Source: Flavobacterium sp. KMS
Lineage (GTDB): Bacteria > Bacteroidota > Bacteroidia > Flavobacteriales > Flavobacteriaceae
Direction: 5' to 3'
NCBI RefSeq assembly: GCF_000813005.1
Contig: NZ_JSYP01000023.1
Coordinates: forward strand, 1-64,000
DNA length: 64,000 nt
The position numbers were made by a program, and so were the translations under genes. A model generated the notes under the pieces. It was not told the origin of the DNA. It did no database searches and saw only the letters and a list, made by a program, of their open reading frames with translations. This document shows positions 9,001 through 17,004 of the stretch, piece by piece (the stretch's first letter is position 1; each line of letters begins with the position of its first letter).

Positions 9001-9555
9001 ATGGCACGAACTCTTTCAAATATGTTACCATTAGGTACTTTGGCACCTCAATTTAAATTAAAAGATACCAATTCTAATTTTGAATACTCTTATAATGATT
9101 TAAAAGGCACAAAGGGAACTCTTGTTATGTTTATATGTAATCATTGCCCATTTGTGCTTCATGTAATCGAGGAGGTTGTTATGATTGCCAATGACTATCG
9201 TGTACAAGGAATAGGCGTTATAGCTATTTCTAGCAATGATGCCAATGCATATCCTCAAGATGGTCCTGATTTTATGACTGAGTTTGCTTTTACTCATAAA
9301 ATAGATTTCCCATATTTATATGATGAAACCCAAGAAGTTGCCAAAGCTTTTGACGCTGCTTGTACTCCAGATTTTTTCTTATTTGATAATCAGGATAAAT
9401 TGTTCTATCGTGGACAACTAGACGATTCAAGACCTGGTAACGGAATTACTCTTAGCGGAAGCGATTTAAGAAACGCCATAGACTCCCTAATTTATAACCG
9501 AAATATCAAAAATCCGCAGAAGCCAAGCATCGGTTGCAATATTAAATGGAAATAA
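9001..9555 (+). CDS. Thioredoxin-fold redox protein (AhpC/TSA-redoxin class)
   Basis: 184 aa. After a short N-terminus, LGTLAPQFKLKDTNSN is the redoxin entry strand. GTLVMFICNHCPFVLHV holds a CNHC pair (C46, C49) at the thioredoxin active-site position. DATCTPDF-like sequence (AACTPDFFLFD) gives the cis-Pro region and a further Cys. The C-terminal PSIGCNIKWK is a typical ending in this family. No signal peptide, so probably cytoplasmic, unlike TlpA-type paralogues. Electron donor and target are unknown. Confidence 0.87.
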   Translation: MARTLSNMLPLGTLAPQFKLKDTNSNFEYSYNDLKGTKGTLVMFICNHCPFVLHVIEEVVMIANDYRVQGIGVIAISSNDANAYPQDGPDFMTEFAFTHKIDFPYLYDETQEVAKAFDAACTPDFFLFDNQDKLFYRGQLDDSRPGNGITLSGSDLRNAIDSLIYNRNIKNPQKPSIGCNIKWK

Positions 9556-9580
9556 AAACCAATCATTAAAAAAGATTGAT

Positions 9581-9588
9581 TAACTTTG
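9581..9588 (+). promoter_or_regulatory. TAnnTTTG promoter element before a candidate small gene
   Basis: TAACTTTG followed by CA, matching the Bacteroidota -7 consensus. It lies 21 bases before the ATG at 9610. No TTG sits at the ideal -33 distance, so it is only half a match. Confidence 0.45.
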
Positions 9589-9609
9589 CAAATCACAATA
9601 ATTCATCTC

Positions 9610-9714
9610 ATGTTGAGCATTATACAATTGACAATCATTTCGTTGTTGTTTTCTTCTACAAGAAAACCACGTGTCGTTGTATTAAATTCGCACACCAAGG
9701 CCTTCGTAAATTAG
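9610..9714 (+). CDS. Candidate 34-aa peptide gene, hydrophobic and Ile/Leu/Val-rich (possible leader peptide)
   Basis: ATG at 9610 to TAG at 9712-9714. The peptide begins MLSIIQLTIISLLFSSTRKP and goes on with a VVVL run to end in AFVN. Thirteen of 34 residues are Ile, Leu or Val. The N-terminal half is a plausible membrane segment followed by a basic patch. A TAACTTTG element is 21 bases upstream. Past the stop lies a stem cctccg (9716-9721) / cggagg (9746-9751). I do not recognise it. It could be an attenuation leader for branched-chain amino acids, a small membrane peptide, or chance. The next gene, GreA/B-like, is 242 bases further and has no obvious link to that pathway. Confidence 0.35.
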   Translation: MLSIIQLTIISLLFSSTRKPRVVVLNSHTKAFVN

Positions 9715-9956
9715 GCCTCCGTCTATTTCAATTTCTTCTTTCAGGCGGAGGATTACATTTTAAAATTTAATTATTTATTTTATTTACAATAGGATTTTCC
9801 TTTGTATTAAAATTTACTTTTTCCACGCCTTTTACATTTTTACATTTTTCAGATTTACAATAAACATTAATCCTGTATTTTAAATTAAAACAAATACAAG
9901 GCTTTTGAGATTGCCTAAAACAAAAATCTCATTCTAATAAAAATAATATAATAGAT
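9715..9956. other. Intergenic remainder between the small frame and the GreA/B-like gene
   Basis: AT-rich, with pyrimidine-rich stretches such as tttacatttttacatttttc. Apart from the short cctccg/cggagg stem at 9716-9751 I see no element. The promoter of the GreA/B-like gene must lie here. The non-coding gap from 9556 is about 400 bases if the small frame is not real. Confidence 0.5.
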
Positions 9957-10352
9957 ATGAAACCAACACCCACTTTCTGTTCAACAGATTATCAACTCTT
10001 AAGGGAATTGATACTAAAGAGTAAAAACTCTACAAATTCTAAAGAAGCTGGACAACTTGCTCAAGAATTAGACCGAGCTGTTATTAGCAAAGGCGATACT
10101 CTAGACGAATCGATTATAAGAATTAATTCGCATGTTACGATTGAAGATGTTAAGGCAAAAAAACAAATGAAAATTCAGATTGTTCTACCTTCACACGCTG
10201 ACGTAAAAGAAGGAAGAATTTCTATCCTGGCACCTTTAAGTGTAGCTATAATTGGCTTTAAAGAAAATGACGAAGTTGATTGGGAACTACCTGCTGGAAT
10301 AAAGACTTTAAAAATAATTGCTGTATCTAACGTACTACCTGTAAGCAATTAA
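9957..10352 (+). CDS. GreA/GreB C-terminal domain protein, Rnk-like
   Basis: 131 aa. The C-terminal two thirds (DTLDESIIRINSHVTIEDVKAKKQMKIQIVLPSHADVKEGRISILAPLSVAIIGFKENDEVDWELPAG) is the FKBP-like C-terminal domain of Gre factors, with the LAPLSVAIIG strand typical of Rnk-type proteins. The long N-terminal coiled coil of GreA/B is missing and replaced by about 45 residues of short helix. Such proteins bind RNA polymerase near the secondary channel without the cleavage-stimulating acidic tip. Role here is unknown. Followed by a terminator. Confidence 0.82.
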   Translation: MKPTPTFCSTDYQLLRELILKSKNSTNSKEAGQLAQELDRAVISKGDTLDESIIRINSHVTIEDVKAKKQMKIQIVLPSHADVKEGRISILAPLSVAIIGFKENDEVDWELPAGIKTLKIIAVSNVLPVSN

Positions 10353-10361
10353 TATTTTTTA

Positions 10362-10390
10362 AACACCTCACTCGTGAAGGTGTTTTTTTA
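10362..10390 (+). terminator. Terminator after the GreA/B-like gene
   Basis: Arms aacacct (10362-10368) and aggtgtt (10378-10384) with a 9-base loop, then a run of T. Confidence 0.85.
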
Positions 10391-10466
10391 TGCCTGATTT
10401 AAAACAAAAAAACTATCCAGATATCTCACCGAATAGTTTTACAATATTGATTATATATAAATGCTT

Positions 10467-10769
10467 TTACAACTGAGAAGTGATATAATCTGAAACCGAT
10501 GCCATTTGTGCATCATCAAGATGTGCTTTCTTTTGCATACGAACTAAAATAGGTTTCCAATCTTCTTTTGTAAAATCTGTTGCTTTGAATAATTTATGGC
10601 ATTTACCGCAATTGTTATCATAAAGATTTTGTCCTGTAGCTACTGCCGGAGTTAATTCTATCATTTTTACAGGTTCGGCTGTCTCCACAACTTTAGGAGC
10701 ATCCTTTTTGGCAGCACACGAAAATACTATTACAGCTAGAGCCGCTACGGTTAAAATTCTTGATTTCAT
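10467..10769 (-). CDS. Small c-type cytochrome lipoprotein
   Basis: 100 aa. N-terminal signal with lipobox VFSC (C18), so the protein is probably lipid-anchored. One haem-binding CGKCH (C54, C57, H58) lies in the context GQNLYDNNCGKCHKLF. A Met about 20 residues later in ILVRMQKKAHL is a candidate sixth ligand. It ends in a cytochrome-type terminal helix (MASVSDYITSQL). Likely periplasmic electron carrier of class I type. Partner enzyme not apparent. Single gene. Confidence 0.88.
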   Translation of the reverse strand: MKSRILTVAALAVIVFSCAAKKDAPKVVETAEPVKMIELTPAVATGQNLYDNNCGKCHKLFKATDFTKEDWKPILVRMQKKAHLDDAQMASVSDYITSQL

Positions 10770-10793
10770 TTTTAGTTTTTTTGTAGTAAATAT

Positions 10794-10825
10794 AAAAAAA
10801 ATCCCAAAACTCTCGCTTTGGGATT
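10794..10825 (-). terminator. Terminator of the dual PPIase gene
   Basis: Arms aatcccaaa (10800-10808) and tttgggatt (10817-10825), followed on the minus strand by eight T (complement of A at 10794-10801). Confidence 0.88.
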
Positions 10826-10860
10826 CTGATATTACAAAATATAATTTTGAATATTTTTTA

Positions 10861-11793
10861 TTATTTAACGTCCATTAATTCAACGTCGAAAATTAAGTTT
10901 GCGTTTGGTGGAATAACTCCTCCTGCTCCTGCTGGACCGTATCCTAAATGAGATGGAATTACAAAACGTGCTTTGTCTCCAACTTTCAATAAAGCAATAC
11001 CTTCATCCCAACCTTCGATAACCTGACCTTGACCTAATCTAAATTCGATTGGTTTTTTTCTTGGGTAAGAAGAATCAAATACTTTACCGTTATCTAATGA
11101 ACCTTCGTAGTGAACTGCAACAGTTTTTCCGCTTTCCGCTTGTTTACCATCACCTCTTTGGATAAATTGGTAACGTAAACCACTTTCAGTTTTTTCGAAA
11201 CCTGCAGCAAGTTTTTCTATAGCAGCTTCTGCTTCAGCTTTCATAGCAGCATCACGTTTGTTACGTTCTCCTTTAAAAGCAATAAACGCTTCGATAGCAT
11301 TCCATTTTTCAGCTTCTTCACCTACTCTTACGATTTCTATATTAGTCAAATCATCTCCTTGAGCAATTGCATCAACGATATCCTGACCTTCTACTACGTG
11401 ACCAAAAACAGTATGTTTTCCGTCTAACCAAGAAGTAGGAACGTGAGTAATGTAAAATTGAGAACCATTTGTTCCTGGTCCAGAATTTGCCATTGCCAAA
11501 ACTCCTGGGCGATCATGTTTTAAACTTGGGTGAAATTCATCATCAAATTTATAACCAGGACCACCTGTTCCAGTTCCTTGTGGACAACCACCTTGAATCA
11601 TGAAATCAGGAATTACTCTATGAAATTTTAATCCATCATAAAATTTATTTCCTTGTGGTTTAATTTTATTCTCTAAATTTCCTTCAGCTAATCCTACGAA
11701 GTTACCAACTGTTCCAGGTGTTAAATCGTGAGCTAATTTTACTAAAATCGAACCTTTACTAGTGTTGAATTTAGCGTATATTCCGTTTTCCAT
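10861..11793 (-). CDS. Dual-family peptidyl-prolyl isomerase: cyclophilin fused to FKBP
   Basis: 310 aa with two complete PPIase domains. Residues about 5-150 are cyclophilin: FHRVIPDFMIQGGCPQGTGTGGPGY, MANSGPGTNGSQFYIT and WLDGKHTVFG contain the catalytic Arg and the substrate-site motifs. A charged Ala/Lys/Glu helix (about 155-200) links to an FKBP domain: VAVHYEGSLDNGKVFDSSY, GQVIEGWDEGIALLKVGDKARFVIP, LGYGP and NLIFDVELMDV, with the hallmark VIEGWDEG. No signal peptide, so cytosolic. This order is the CFBP arrangement of dual-family immunophilins, described from Flavobacterium and relatives. Role: proline isomerisation and chaperoning. Confidence 0.93.
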   Translation of the reverse strand: MENGIYAKFNTSKGSILVKLAHDLTPGTVGNFVGLAEGNLENKIKPQGNKFYDGLKFHRVIPDFMIQGGCPQGTGTGGPGYKFDDEFHPSLKHDRPGVLAMANSGPGTNGSQFYITHVPTSWLDGKHTVFGHVVEGQDIVDAIAQGDDLTNIEIVRVGEEAEKWNAIEAFIAFKGERNKRDAAMKAEAEAAIEKLAAGFEKTESGLRYQFIQRGDGKQAESGKTVAVHYEGSLDNGKVFDSSYPRKKPIEFRLGQGQVIEGWDEGIALLKVGDKARFVIPSHLGYGPAGAGGVIPPNANLIFDVELMDVK

Positions 11794-11853
11794 TGTATAT
11801 TTTTTTTATTGATGAGCAAATTTACGAATTAATTTGATATTCGTTTATCCTTT

Positions 11854-13014
11854 CTATTTTTTAGATTTATATGTAAGTCCGTAAACTGTTAATGATAATA
11901 GTGACAAAACTGCACATCCTATAGTTACTGCGTGCCAACCTCCTAGTTTCCATAAAAACAATCCGTAAGCTGAACCTGCCGCTGTTCCTAAAAAGCTAAA
12001 TGACATAAATACTGTATTTAATCTATTTCTTGCTTCTGGTAATAACGAATATACTCTTGTTTGATTTGAAATGTGTACGCCTTGAATTCCTATATCTATA
12101 CAAACAATTCCTATAATGATTCCAACAATGCTACTTCCTGAAAAATAGAAAATAATAAAGCTTATTAACATTAATAAACAACCATAACCTACTGCAATTC
12201 TTGAGCTTCCTTTATCTCCTAACTTCCCTACCAATGGAGCTGCCAAAGCACCTGTGGCTCCTACAATACCAAAAAGCCCGATTGTAGAACTACTAAAATT
12301 AAAAGGAGAATCTGATAGCAATAATACCATTGTTGTCCAGAAAGCACCAAATTGTGCAAAACAAAATGCATTGATTAATGTTGCTTCTCTTAATAATGGT
12401 TGTGTTTTTATAAGTGTAAAAAGTGACTGTAATAATTGCCCGTATGAACCATGAAATACTGGTTTATTGTATGGGAATTGTTTTTGCATAACAAAAAACA
12501 TAAGCAAACATATTCCGGCAGCAATCCAAAACATGGATCTCCAACCCCAAATATCGCCTATAATACCGCTTAAAGTTCTTGATAATAAAATCCCGACAAG
12601 CAAACCACTCATAATGGTTCCGACCACTTTACCACGCTGACTAGGTTCACTTAACGAAGCTGCCAAGGGCAAAATTAACTGAGGAACTATAGAGGTGATT
12701 CCGATAAGAAGTGAGGCAATTTCTAATACAAAAAAACTTTGGGCAGTAGCCGCAATTACTAATGCAATTACTGTTGCAAGAGTGGTAATCAAAATCTGTT
12801 TTTTTCGTTCGATTTTGTCGCCAAGTGGCACCATAAAGAAAAGTCCGATAGCGTAACCTGCTTGAGTAAGATAGGTTATTGTTCCTGCATCGGCTTCGGG
12901 AATCTTAAATTCATTGGCAATTAAAACAATTAAAGGCTGACAATAATAAAGGTTTGCAACTATAAGTCCAGTGCAAACTGCCATAAACATGACACTAGTT
13001 TTGGATAAATTCAT
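11854..13014 (-). CDS. MFS transporter, multidrug/arabinose-efflux-like
   Basis: 386 aa, about twelve hydrophobic segments. The start MFMAVCTGLIVANLYYCQPLI and loop 2-3 VPLGDKIERKKQIL (MFS motif A, normally GxLaDrxGrkr) place it among drug:H+ antiporter-type transporters of the YnfM/YdhP kind. A second motif-A-like loop, VGKLGDKGSSRIAVGYG, occurs in the second half. Inner membrane. Substrate unknown. Same strand as the PPIase gene 60 bases downstream, but a promoter between them is possible. Confidence 0.85.
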   Translation of the reverse strand: MNLSKTSVMFMAVCTGLIVANLYYCQPLIVLIANEFKIPEADAGTITYLTQAGYAIGLFFMVPLGDKIERKKQILITTLATVIALVIAATAQSFFVLEIASLLIGITSIVPQLILPLAASLSEPSQRGKVVGTIMSGLLVGILLSRTLSGIIGDIWGWRSMFWIAAGICLLMFFVMQKQFPYNKPVFHGSYGQLLQSLFTLIKTQPLLREATLINAFCFAQFGAFWTTMVLLLSDSPFNFSSSTIGLFGIVGATGALAAPLVGKLGDKGSSRIAVGYGCLLMLISFIIFYFSGSSIVGIIIGIVCIDIGIQGVHISNQTRVYSLLPEARNRLNTVFMSFSFLGTAAGSAYGLFLWKLGGWHAVTIGCAVLSLLSLTVYGLTYKSKK

Positions 13015-13115
13015 TTTGCAAAAATACCATTCTCCTTTTTATCAAAACTTAAAAAAAAGTATAATTTTTTCCTAACAAACCTCAACTGCACTGTAATCTT
13101 TTGTAAACTACTAGT

Positions 13116-13988
13116 CTAAACTAGCTTTTTTGCTATAAACTCACAGCTGGTTTTTATAGACTCAATAGCATTTAGTTTATAGTTTGTTTCTTGTTCTACA
13201 AAAAAATATTTCATACCCGAAAGTTTCGCTTCTGCAAAAATAGATTTGAAATCAATAACACCAGAACCTATCTCTGTATTTAAAGTCTTAGTGTTTTTAT
13301 CCATGTCTTTTACATGCCACATCGTAAAACGTCCCAGATTTTGTTTAAACAATTCTACCGGATTAATTTTTGAATATGCAATCCAATATAAATCCATTTC
13401 AAAAAAGACTAAATTTTTATCTGTCTCTTTTAGCAGAATTTCATAACCTGTTATATCTCCTAGTTTCTTAAATTCAAAATCATGATTATGATAGGCTAAT
13501 TTTAAACCTGCCGCTTTACACATTTCCCCTGCTTTATTTAATAATGAAGCAATTTTTCTGTAATCGTCGGCATTCTTCCTCAAACTTTCATCGAGCCAAG
13601 GAATGGTAATATATTCACTCTTTAAAACTTTGGCAGCTTTTATCGCAGCTTCAAGTTCGGTTGTATTTCCATCAGACAAATACGTTCCTAATCCGTAATG
13701 TCCACTTACTGCTTTTAATTTATTTGTGTCTAATATTTTCTTTAATTCCTGAGGTTCTAATCCCCAAAATTTATCTTTAATCGAGAATCCATATAATTCA
13801 ACTTCTGTATATCCTGCTAGTGCTACTTTCTCCAGAATTCCTTTTACATCTTTTGGCAATTCATCCCTTAAAGTATACAACTGCAATCCAATTGTTTTTT
13901 TATTAGATGCAAATGCCAATGACGGAACTAAACAAACTGTAGCCGCAGCCATACTCGTATTGATTATAAAATTTCTTCTTGAAACCAT
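13116..13988 (-). CDS. Tat-exported sugar phosphate isomerase/epimerase-like protein
   Basis: 290 aa. The N-terminus VSRRNFIINTSMAAATVCLVPSLAFAS has the twin-arginine motif S-R-R-N-F-I (R4, R5), a hydrophobic core and an AFA cleavage site. The rest is a xylose-isomerase-like TIM barrel of the AP endonuclease 2 superfamily, with metal-site motifs EVELYG, SGHYG, KLAYHNHDFEF, FFEMDLYW, WHVKDM and FFVEQE. Periplasmic location plus Tat export suggests it folds with its metal in the cytoplasm first. Substrate unknown, likely a free sugar or derivative. Last gene of a closely spaced set with the cupin, reductase and racemase genes upstream. Confidence 0.87.
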   Translation of the reverse strand: MVSRRNFIINTSMAAATVCLVPSLAFASNKKTIGLQLYTLRDELPKDVKGILEKVALAGYTEVELYGFSIKDKFWGLEPQELKKILDTNKLKAVSGHYGLGTYLSDGNTTELEAAIKAAKVLKSEYITIPWLDESLRKNADDYRKIASLLNKAGEMCKAAGLKLAYHNHDFEFKKLGDITGYEILLKETDKNLVFFEMDLYWIAYSKINPVELFKQNLGRFTMWHVKDMDKNTKTLNTEIGSGVIDFKSIFAEAKLSGMKYFFVEQETNYKLNAIESIKTSCEFIAKKLV

Positions 13989-14019
13989 ATTTGGATAAGT
14001 ACTTTGAATTAAAACTATC

Positions 14020-14370
14020 TTATTTTTTCAAAAAATCTTCACGAATCGGACTAAAAACATCTGTTAAAAGACCACTTTCTAAACAAACAACTCCATGTAT
14101 TGCATGCGGCGGAATATAAAAACTATCTCCTCCTTTTAATGTTTTTGTTTCGTTATCAATGGTTACTTCAAATTTTCCGCTTGCGACATAGGTTACCTGC
14201 GAATGATAATGTTCGTGTAAAACTCCAATGCCTCCTTTTTCAAACTGAACATTAACTAACATTATCTTGTCATCGTATGCCATTATCTTACGTTTAATTC
14301 CTTCACCGACAATTTCCCACTCAATTTCATCATTAAAGAGAAATTTTTCACTTGCTCCAAAACTTTGCAT
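14020..14370 (-). CDS. Cupin-domain protein
   Basis: 116 aa, a single cupin barrel. Motif 1 reads GGIGVLHEHYHSQVTYVASGKFEV, with two to three His positioned for metal binding. Motif 2 reads GDSFYIPPHAIHGVV with the fourth His. No signal peptide. Enzymatic activity or binding role cannot be assigned from sequence. It lies 31 bases upstream of the exported isomerase and 19 bases downstream of the reductase gene, so it is probably co-transcribed with them. Confidence 0.85.
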   Translation of the reverse strand: MQSFGASEKFLFNDEIEWEIVGEGIKRKIMAYDDKIMLVNVQFEKGGIGVLHEHYHSQVTYVASGKFEVTIDNETKTLKGGDSFYIPPHAIHGVVCLESGLLTDVFSPIREDFLKK

Positions 14371-14389
14371 AATCTCTATATTTTTAGTT

Positions 14390-14932
14390 CTACTCTTCTA
14401 CTTGTTTTTCAAAACTTCTGATGAATGCCAAAAGACTAACTAACGTCTTTTCATCAATAATATTTCCATCTAAATCTAATTTTCCTCGAATTCCCTGTAT
14501 CAAAAGTTGTGTATCATTATCAAATTTAGCTTCGATCGTTTTCATGATTAAGCTTAATTGTTCTTGTCCCTTTTCTCCAGACGCAGAAGCTGTTATTAAA
14601 CCCACTTTTTTATTCGAGAAAACCGTTGTCGAGACACACCATTCTAATACATTCTTTAAACTCCCAGGCAAACTAAAAACATATTCTGGCGTACAAATTA
14701 CTACTCCAACTGCTGCTATAATTTTATTTCTAAAAACGGTTATAATCTCTGGAACATTCTCATTATCTAAATCTGGATTAAAATGAGGAATACTCTCTAA
14801 GTCTTCGAATATCTCAATTTCAAATTGATCATTAATATGTTCCGAAATAAATTTCAAAATTTTAAAATTGCTTGAATTCTTTCTCGTACTTCCAGATACA
14901 GCAAAAATCTTTTTCTTTTTATCCATCATCAT
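14390..14932 (-). CDS. NADPH-dependent FMN reductase family protein
   Basis: 180 aa flavodoxin-like fold. KIFAVSGSTRKNSSNFKILKFI is the FMN phosphate loop (SGSTRxxS). GVVICTPEYVFSLPGSLKNVLEWC gives the family PEY motif near the isoalloxazine, and VGLITASASGEKG is the next loop. It uses NAD(P)H to reduce FMN, quinones or azo compounds; true substrate unknown. Three consecutive ATGs (14932, 14929, 14926) could each be the start; the first is taken. It follows the racemase stop by only 7 bases, so translation is likely coupled. Confidence 0.85.
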   Translation of the reverse strand: MMMDKKKKIFAVSGSTRKNSSNFKILKFISEHINDQFEIEIFEDLESIPHFNPDLDNENVPEIITVFRNKIIAAVGVVICTPEYVFSLPGSLKNVLEWCVSTTVFSNKKVGLITASASGEKGQEQLSLIMKTIEAKFDNDTQLLIQGIRGKLDLDGNIIDEKTLVSLLAFIRSFEKQVEE

Positions 14933-14939
14933 TTAATAT

Positions 14940-15638
14940 TTAATCCAATGACAAAGCAAATTTCACTGCTGCAGCCGAATGAATTTTTGTTGTATCAAAA
15001 ACTGGCACGGAGATATCATCCTGACTTATAATCATTGGAATTTCGGTACAACCAAGAATAATTCCTTCAGCACCATTTTCTATTAATTTATTGATGACCA
15101 TAATATAAGCTCTTTTGGTCTGCTCATTGATTATTCCTCTTCCCAATTCTTCTTTTAATGTGTGCTGAATATAATCTCGCTCATCCTGAAGAAAAGGAAC
15201 GATTGTCTCGATGTTATGTTCGGCAAGTTTGTCTTTGTAAAAATCCATTTCCATCGTGAACTTTGTTCCCAACAAACCTACTTTTTTTAATCCTTTCTTA
15301 TTTATTTCGTTTGCTGTAGCTGTTGCAACATGAATAATAGGTAAAGAGATTTCTTTTTCAACTCTTTCTACAACGGCATGTGCTGTATTAGCGCACAAAA
15401 CAATTGCTTCTGCTCCACTTTTCTCTAAGCTTTTGCAAGCATTAGTAATCAGTTCGAATGTTAAATCCCAATTATTGGCTGTGTTGTTTCTTTGAAAATC
15501 ATCAAAGTTCAAGGAATAAATTATGCATTCTGCAAAATTAAGTCCACCAAGTTTTTCATTTATTCCTTCGTTTATAAAACGATAATAATCTATTGTCGAA
15601 ACCCAACTAATACCACCAACAAGCCCAATTTTTTTCAT
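14940..15638 (-). CDS. Aspartate/glutamate racemase family protein
   Basis: 232 aa. KKIGLVGGISWVSTIDYYRFIN is the N-terminal signature of YgeA-like amino-acid racemases. The two catalytic Cys sit in EAIVLCANTAHAV and GIILGCTEIPMII, in the right order and spacing, so a cofactor-independent racemase is expected. Broad-spectrum relatives racemise Asp, Glu or other L-amino acids. Cytoplasmic. First gene of the four-gene set ending with the Tat-exported isomerase. Confidence 0.88.
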   Translation of the reverse strand: MKKIGLVGGISWVSTIDYYRFINEGINEKLGGLNFAECIIYSLNFDDFQRNNTANNWDLTFELITNACKSLEKSGAEAIVLCANTAHAVVERVEKEISLPIIHVATATANEINKKGLKKVGLLGTKFTMEMDFYKDKLAEHNIETIVPFLQDERDYIQHTLKEELGRGIINEQTKRAYIMVINKLIENGAEGIILGCTEIPMIISQDDISVPVFDTTKIHSAAAVKFALSLD

Positions 15639-15684
15639 GACTACATATTTATTTATCTAATTATAGCTTATCGCCAAAGCAAAA

Positions 15685-15735
15685 CGGTTTCAAACGATTA
15701 AAAAATAAGTCTAAGACTCAAATCGCTTGAAACCG
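15685..15735 (-). terminator. Hairpin between yiaA and the racemase gene, probable terminator
   Basis: Arms cggtttcaaacgatt (15685-15699) and aatcgcttgaaaccg (15721-15735). The single mismatch becomes a G-U pair in the minus-strand transcript. Loop 21 bases. The following minus-strand bases begin TTTT but are only weakly T-rich, so it may be a repeat-derived terminator. Confidence 0.55.
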
Positions 15736-15755
15736 CTATTGTAAAAGTATTTTTT

Positions 15756-16148
15756 TTATTCCTTAATTGCTAAATTATCTCTGGTGTTTTTTTGAACTGC
15801 AATTGCACCAAAAATCCCTAATAAAAATGCAAAAGCATAAAATCCTTTTTCGCTAGGTAAAATAGTAGCGTTCCAAAGTCCAATCGTTAACAATGCAATT
15901 GACAAAATTGTTCCAAACCAACAAATTCCGTAGTAAATATCGGTTACAGGAAATCCTTCTAATCTATCTCGCACACTTTTTTGTAATGAGATTACTGCAA
16001 ACAATCCGAACATTAAAACTGTAAAGTAATATCCTTTTTCATTTAATAACATTTCGGCTCTGGCAAGTCCTACTAAATAACCAATAATTCCTGCTCCCAT
16101 AGCAATCCATGAAGCTGCGACAAACGCATTCGACGTTTTTTGTACCAT
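15756..16148 (-). CDS. yiaA: YiaA-family inner-membrane protein
   Basis: 130 aa built of two copies of the YiaA/B two-helix unit: residues about 8-60 (AFVAASWIAMGAGIIGYLVGL ... GYYFTVLMFGLFAVISLQKSVRD) and about 70-125 (YYGICWFGTILSIALLTIGLW ... GFYAFAFLLGIFGAIAVQKNTRD). The repeat of GYYFtvlmfGlfavislQKsvRD / GFYafafllGifgaiavQKntRD is visible by eye. Four membrane segments. Function unknown in all species. Confidence 0.88.
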   Translation of the reverse strand: MVQKTSNAFVAASWIAMGAGIIGYLVGLARAEMLLNEKGYYFTVLMFGLFAVISLQKSVRDRLEGFPVTDIYYGICWFGTILSIALLTIGLWNATILPSEKGFYAFAFLLGIFGAIAVQKNTRDNLAIKE

Positions 16149-16178
16149 TTTTTAATTTTAGTTTATAGTTGAGTTAAT

Positions 16179-16859
16179 TTATTTATTACTGTATTTCGCA
16201 AAAATAGCTGAGTCTATTGGTGTCCAAAAGCAGCATTTTTGTCCGCTTACTTTTAATGCGTTGTTTGCCCAGGTATTGCACGTATGAAGCAAACTATAAC
16301 TTCCGGTTGCTTCATAAAAAGCATCTCTTTTCCCGTAGTTCTGGTCTGTTTTTATATGTATAAATTGCCCTTTTTCATCTTTCTTGAAACTGTTTTTTAT
16401 ATAATCTGCCAAGCGAACGTATTGCTCTTTACTGATTATGATTTTTTTGCAGCTTTCGTTTTCTTTTATATTCGAAAAATAGGTTGCATGTATTGCAGTA
16501 TTACTCAATCCAGATGCGGCTTTAAGAGCTGTAGATGCTCTAAGGTCTGACCAGTTTGGAGTTTCCAGATAAAACCCTTTGTCTCCCCAACCCATCGCCA
16601 GGTATTGATAGGTTGTATCTTTAGAAATCGTGTTCTCATACTTTACCTCTTTGCTCCAGTCCATAAATTCATTACGGGTTGGAACTACAATGTCTGTATG
16701 AACACCATTTGTCATGATATAAATAGTAACTTCTTCTTTGGTGTTTGGTTCTCTTTCGACTGTAATTTTCGAAATAGAATAAGCAAGGACGATATACAGT
16801 AAAATAAATGCTACGAATGCAAGTAGTATTTTACCAATAATTTTAAGGGCTTTTTTCAA
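16179..16859 (-). CDS. DUF2459 (TIGR02117) family protein
   Basis: 226 aa. One N-terminal membrane segment (residues about 8-30), then a periplasmic or lumen-facing domain with EVTIYIMTNGVHTDIVVPT, YLAMGWGDKGFYLETPNW and SLLHTCNTWANNALKVSGQKCCFWTPIDSAIF. These His, Cys/Asn and Trp blocks are the family core, and their order hints at an NlpC/P60-like catalytic arrangement, though activity is not shown. Its gene follows a possible promoter gap of 145 bases and precedes yiaA by 30 bases, so these two may be co-transcribed. Confidence 0.82.
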   Translation of the reverse strand: MKKALKIIGKILLAFVAFILLYIVLAYSISKITVEREPNTKEEVTIYIMTNGVHTDIVVPTRNEFMDWSKEVKYENTISKDTTYQYLAMGWGDKGFYLETPNWSDLRASTALKAASGLSNTAIHATYFSNIKENESCKKIIISKEQYVRLADYIKNSFKKDEKGQFIHIKTDQNYGKRDAFYEATGSYSLLHTCNTWANNALKVSGQKCCFWTPIDSAIFAKYSNK

Positions 16860-17004
16860 TGTGGTTTATGTGGTTAGTTAATTTTCTAATTTTTCGCTAA
16901 AATAGTAGTATTTTATTTAATAAAACAAAAATATTTTTAAATAATAAATCCTCCTAAATTTCACTTGTTAATTCAGGATATTTAGCAAAAAGAAGACTAA
17001 AAAC

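Noticed and set aside
9576..9770. 64-codon TTG-start frame overlapping the candidate small gene
   Set aside because: It begins inside the promoter element and is Cys/His/Phe-rich without a pattern; the ATG frame at 9610 fits the promoter better.
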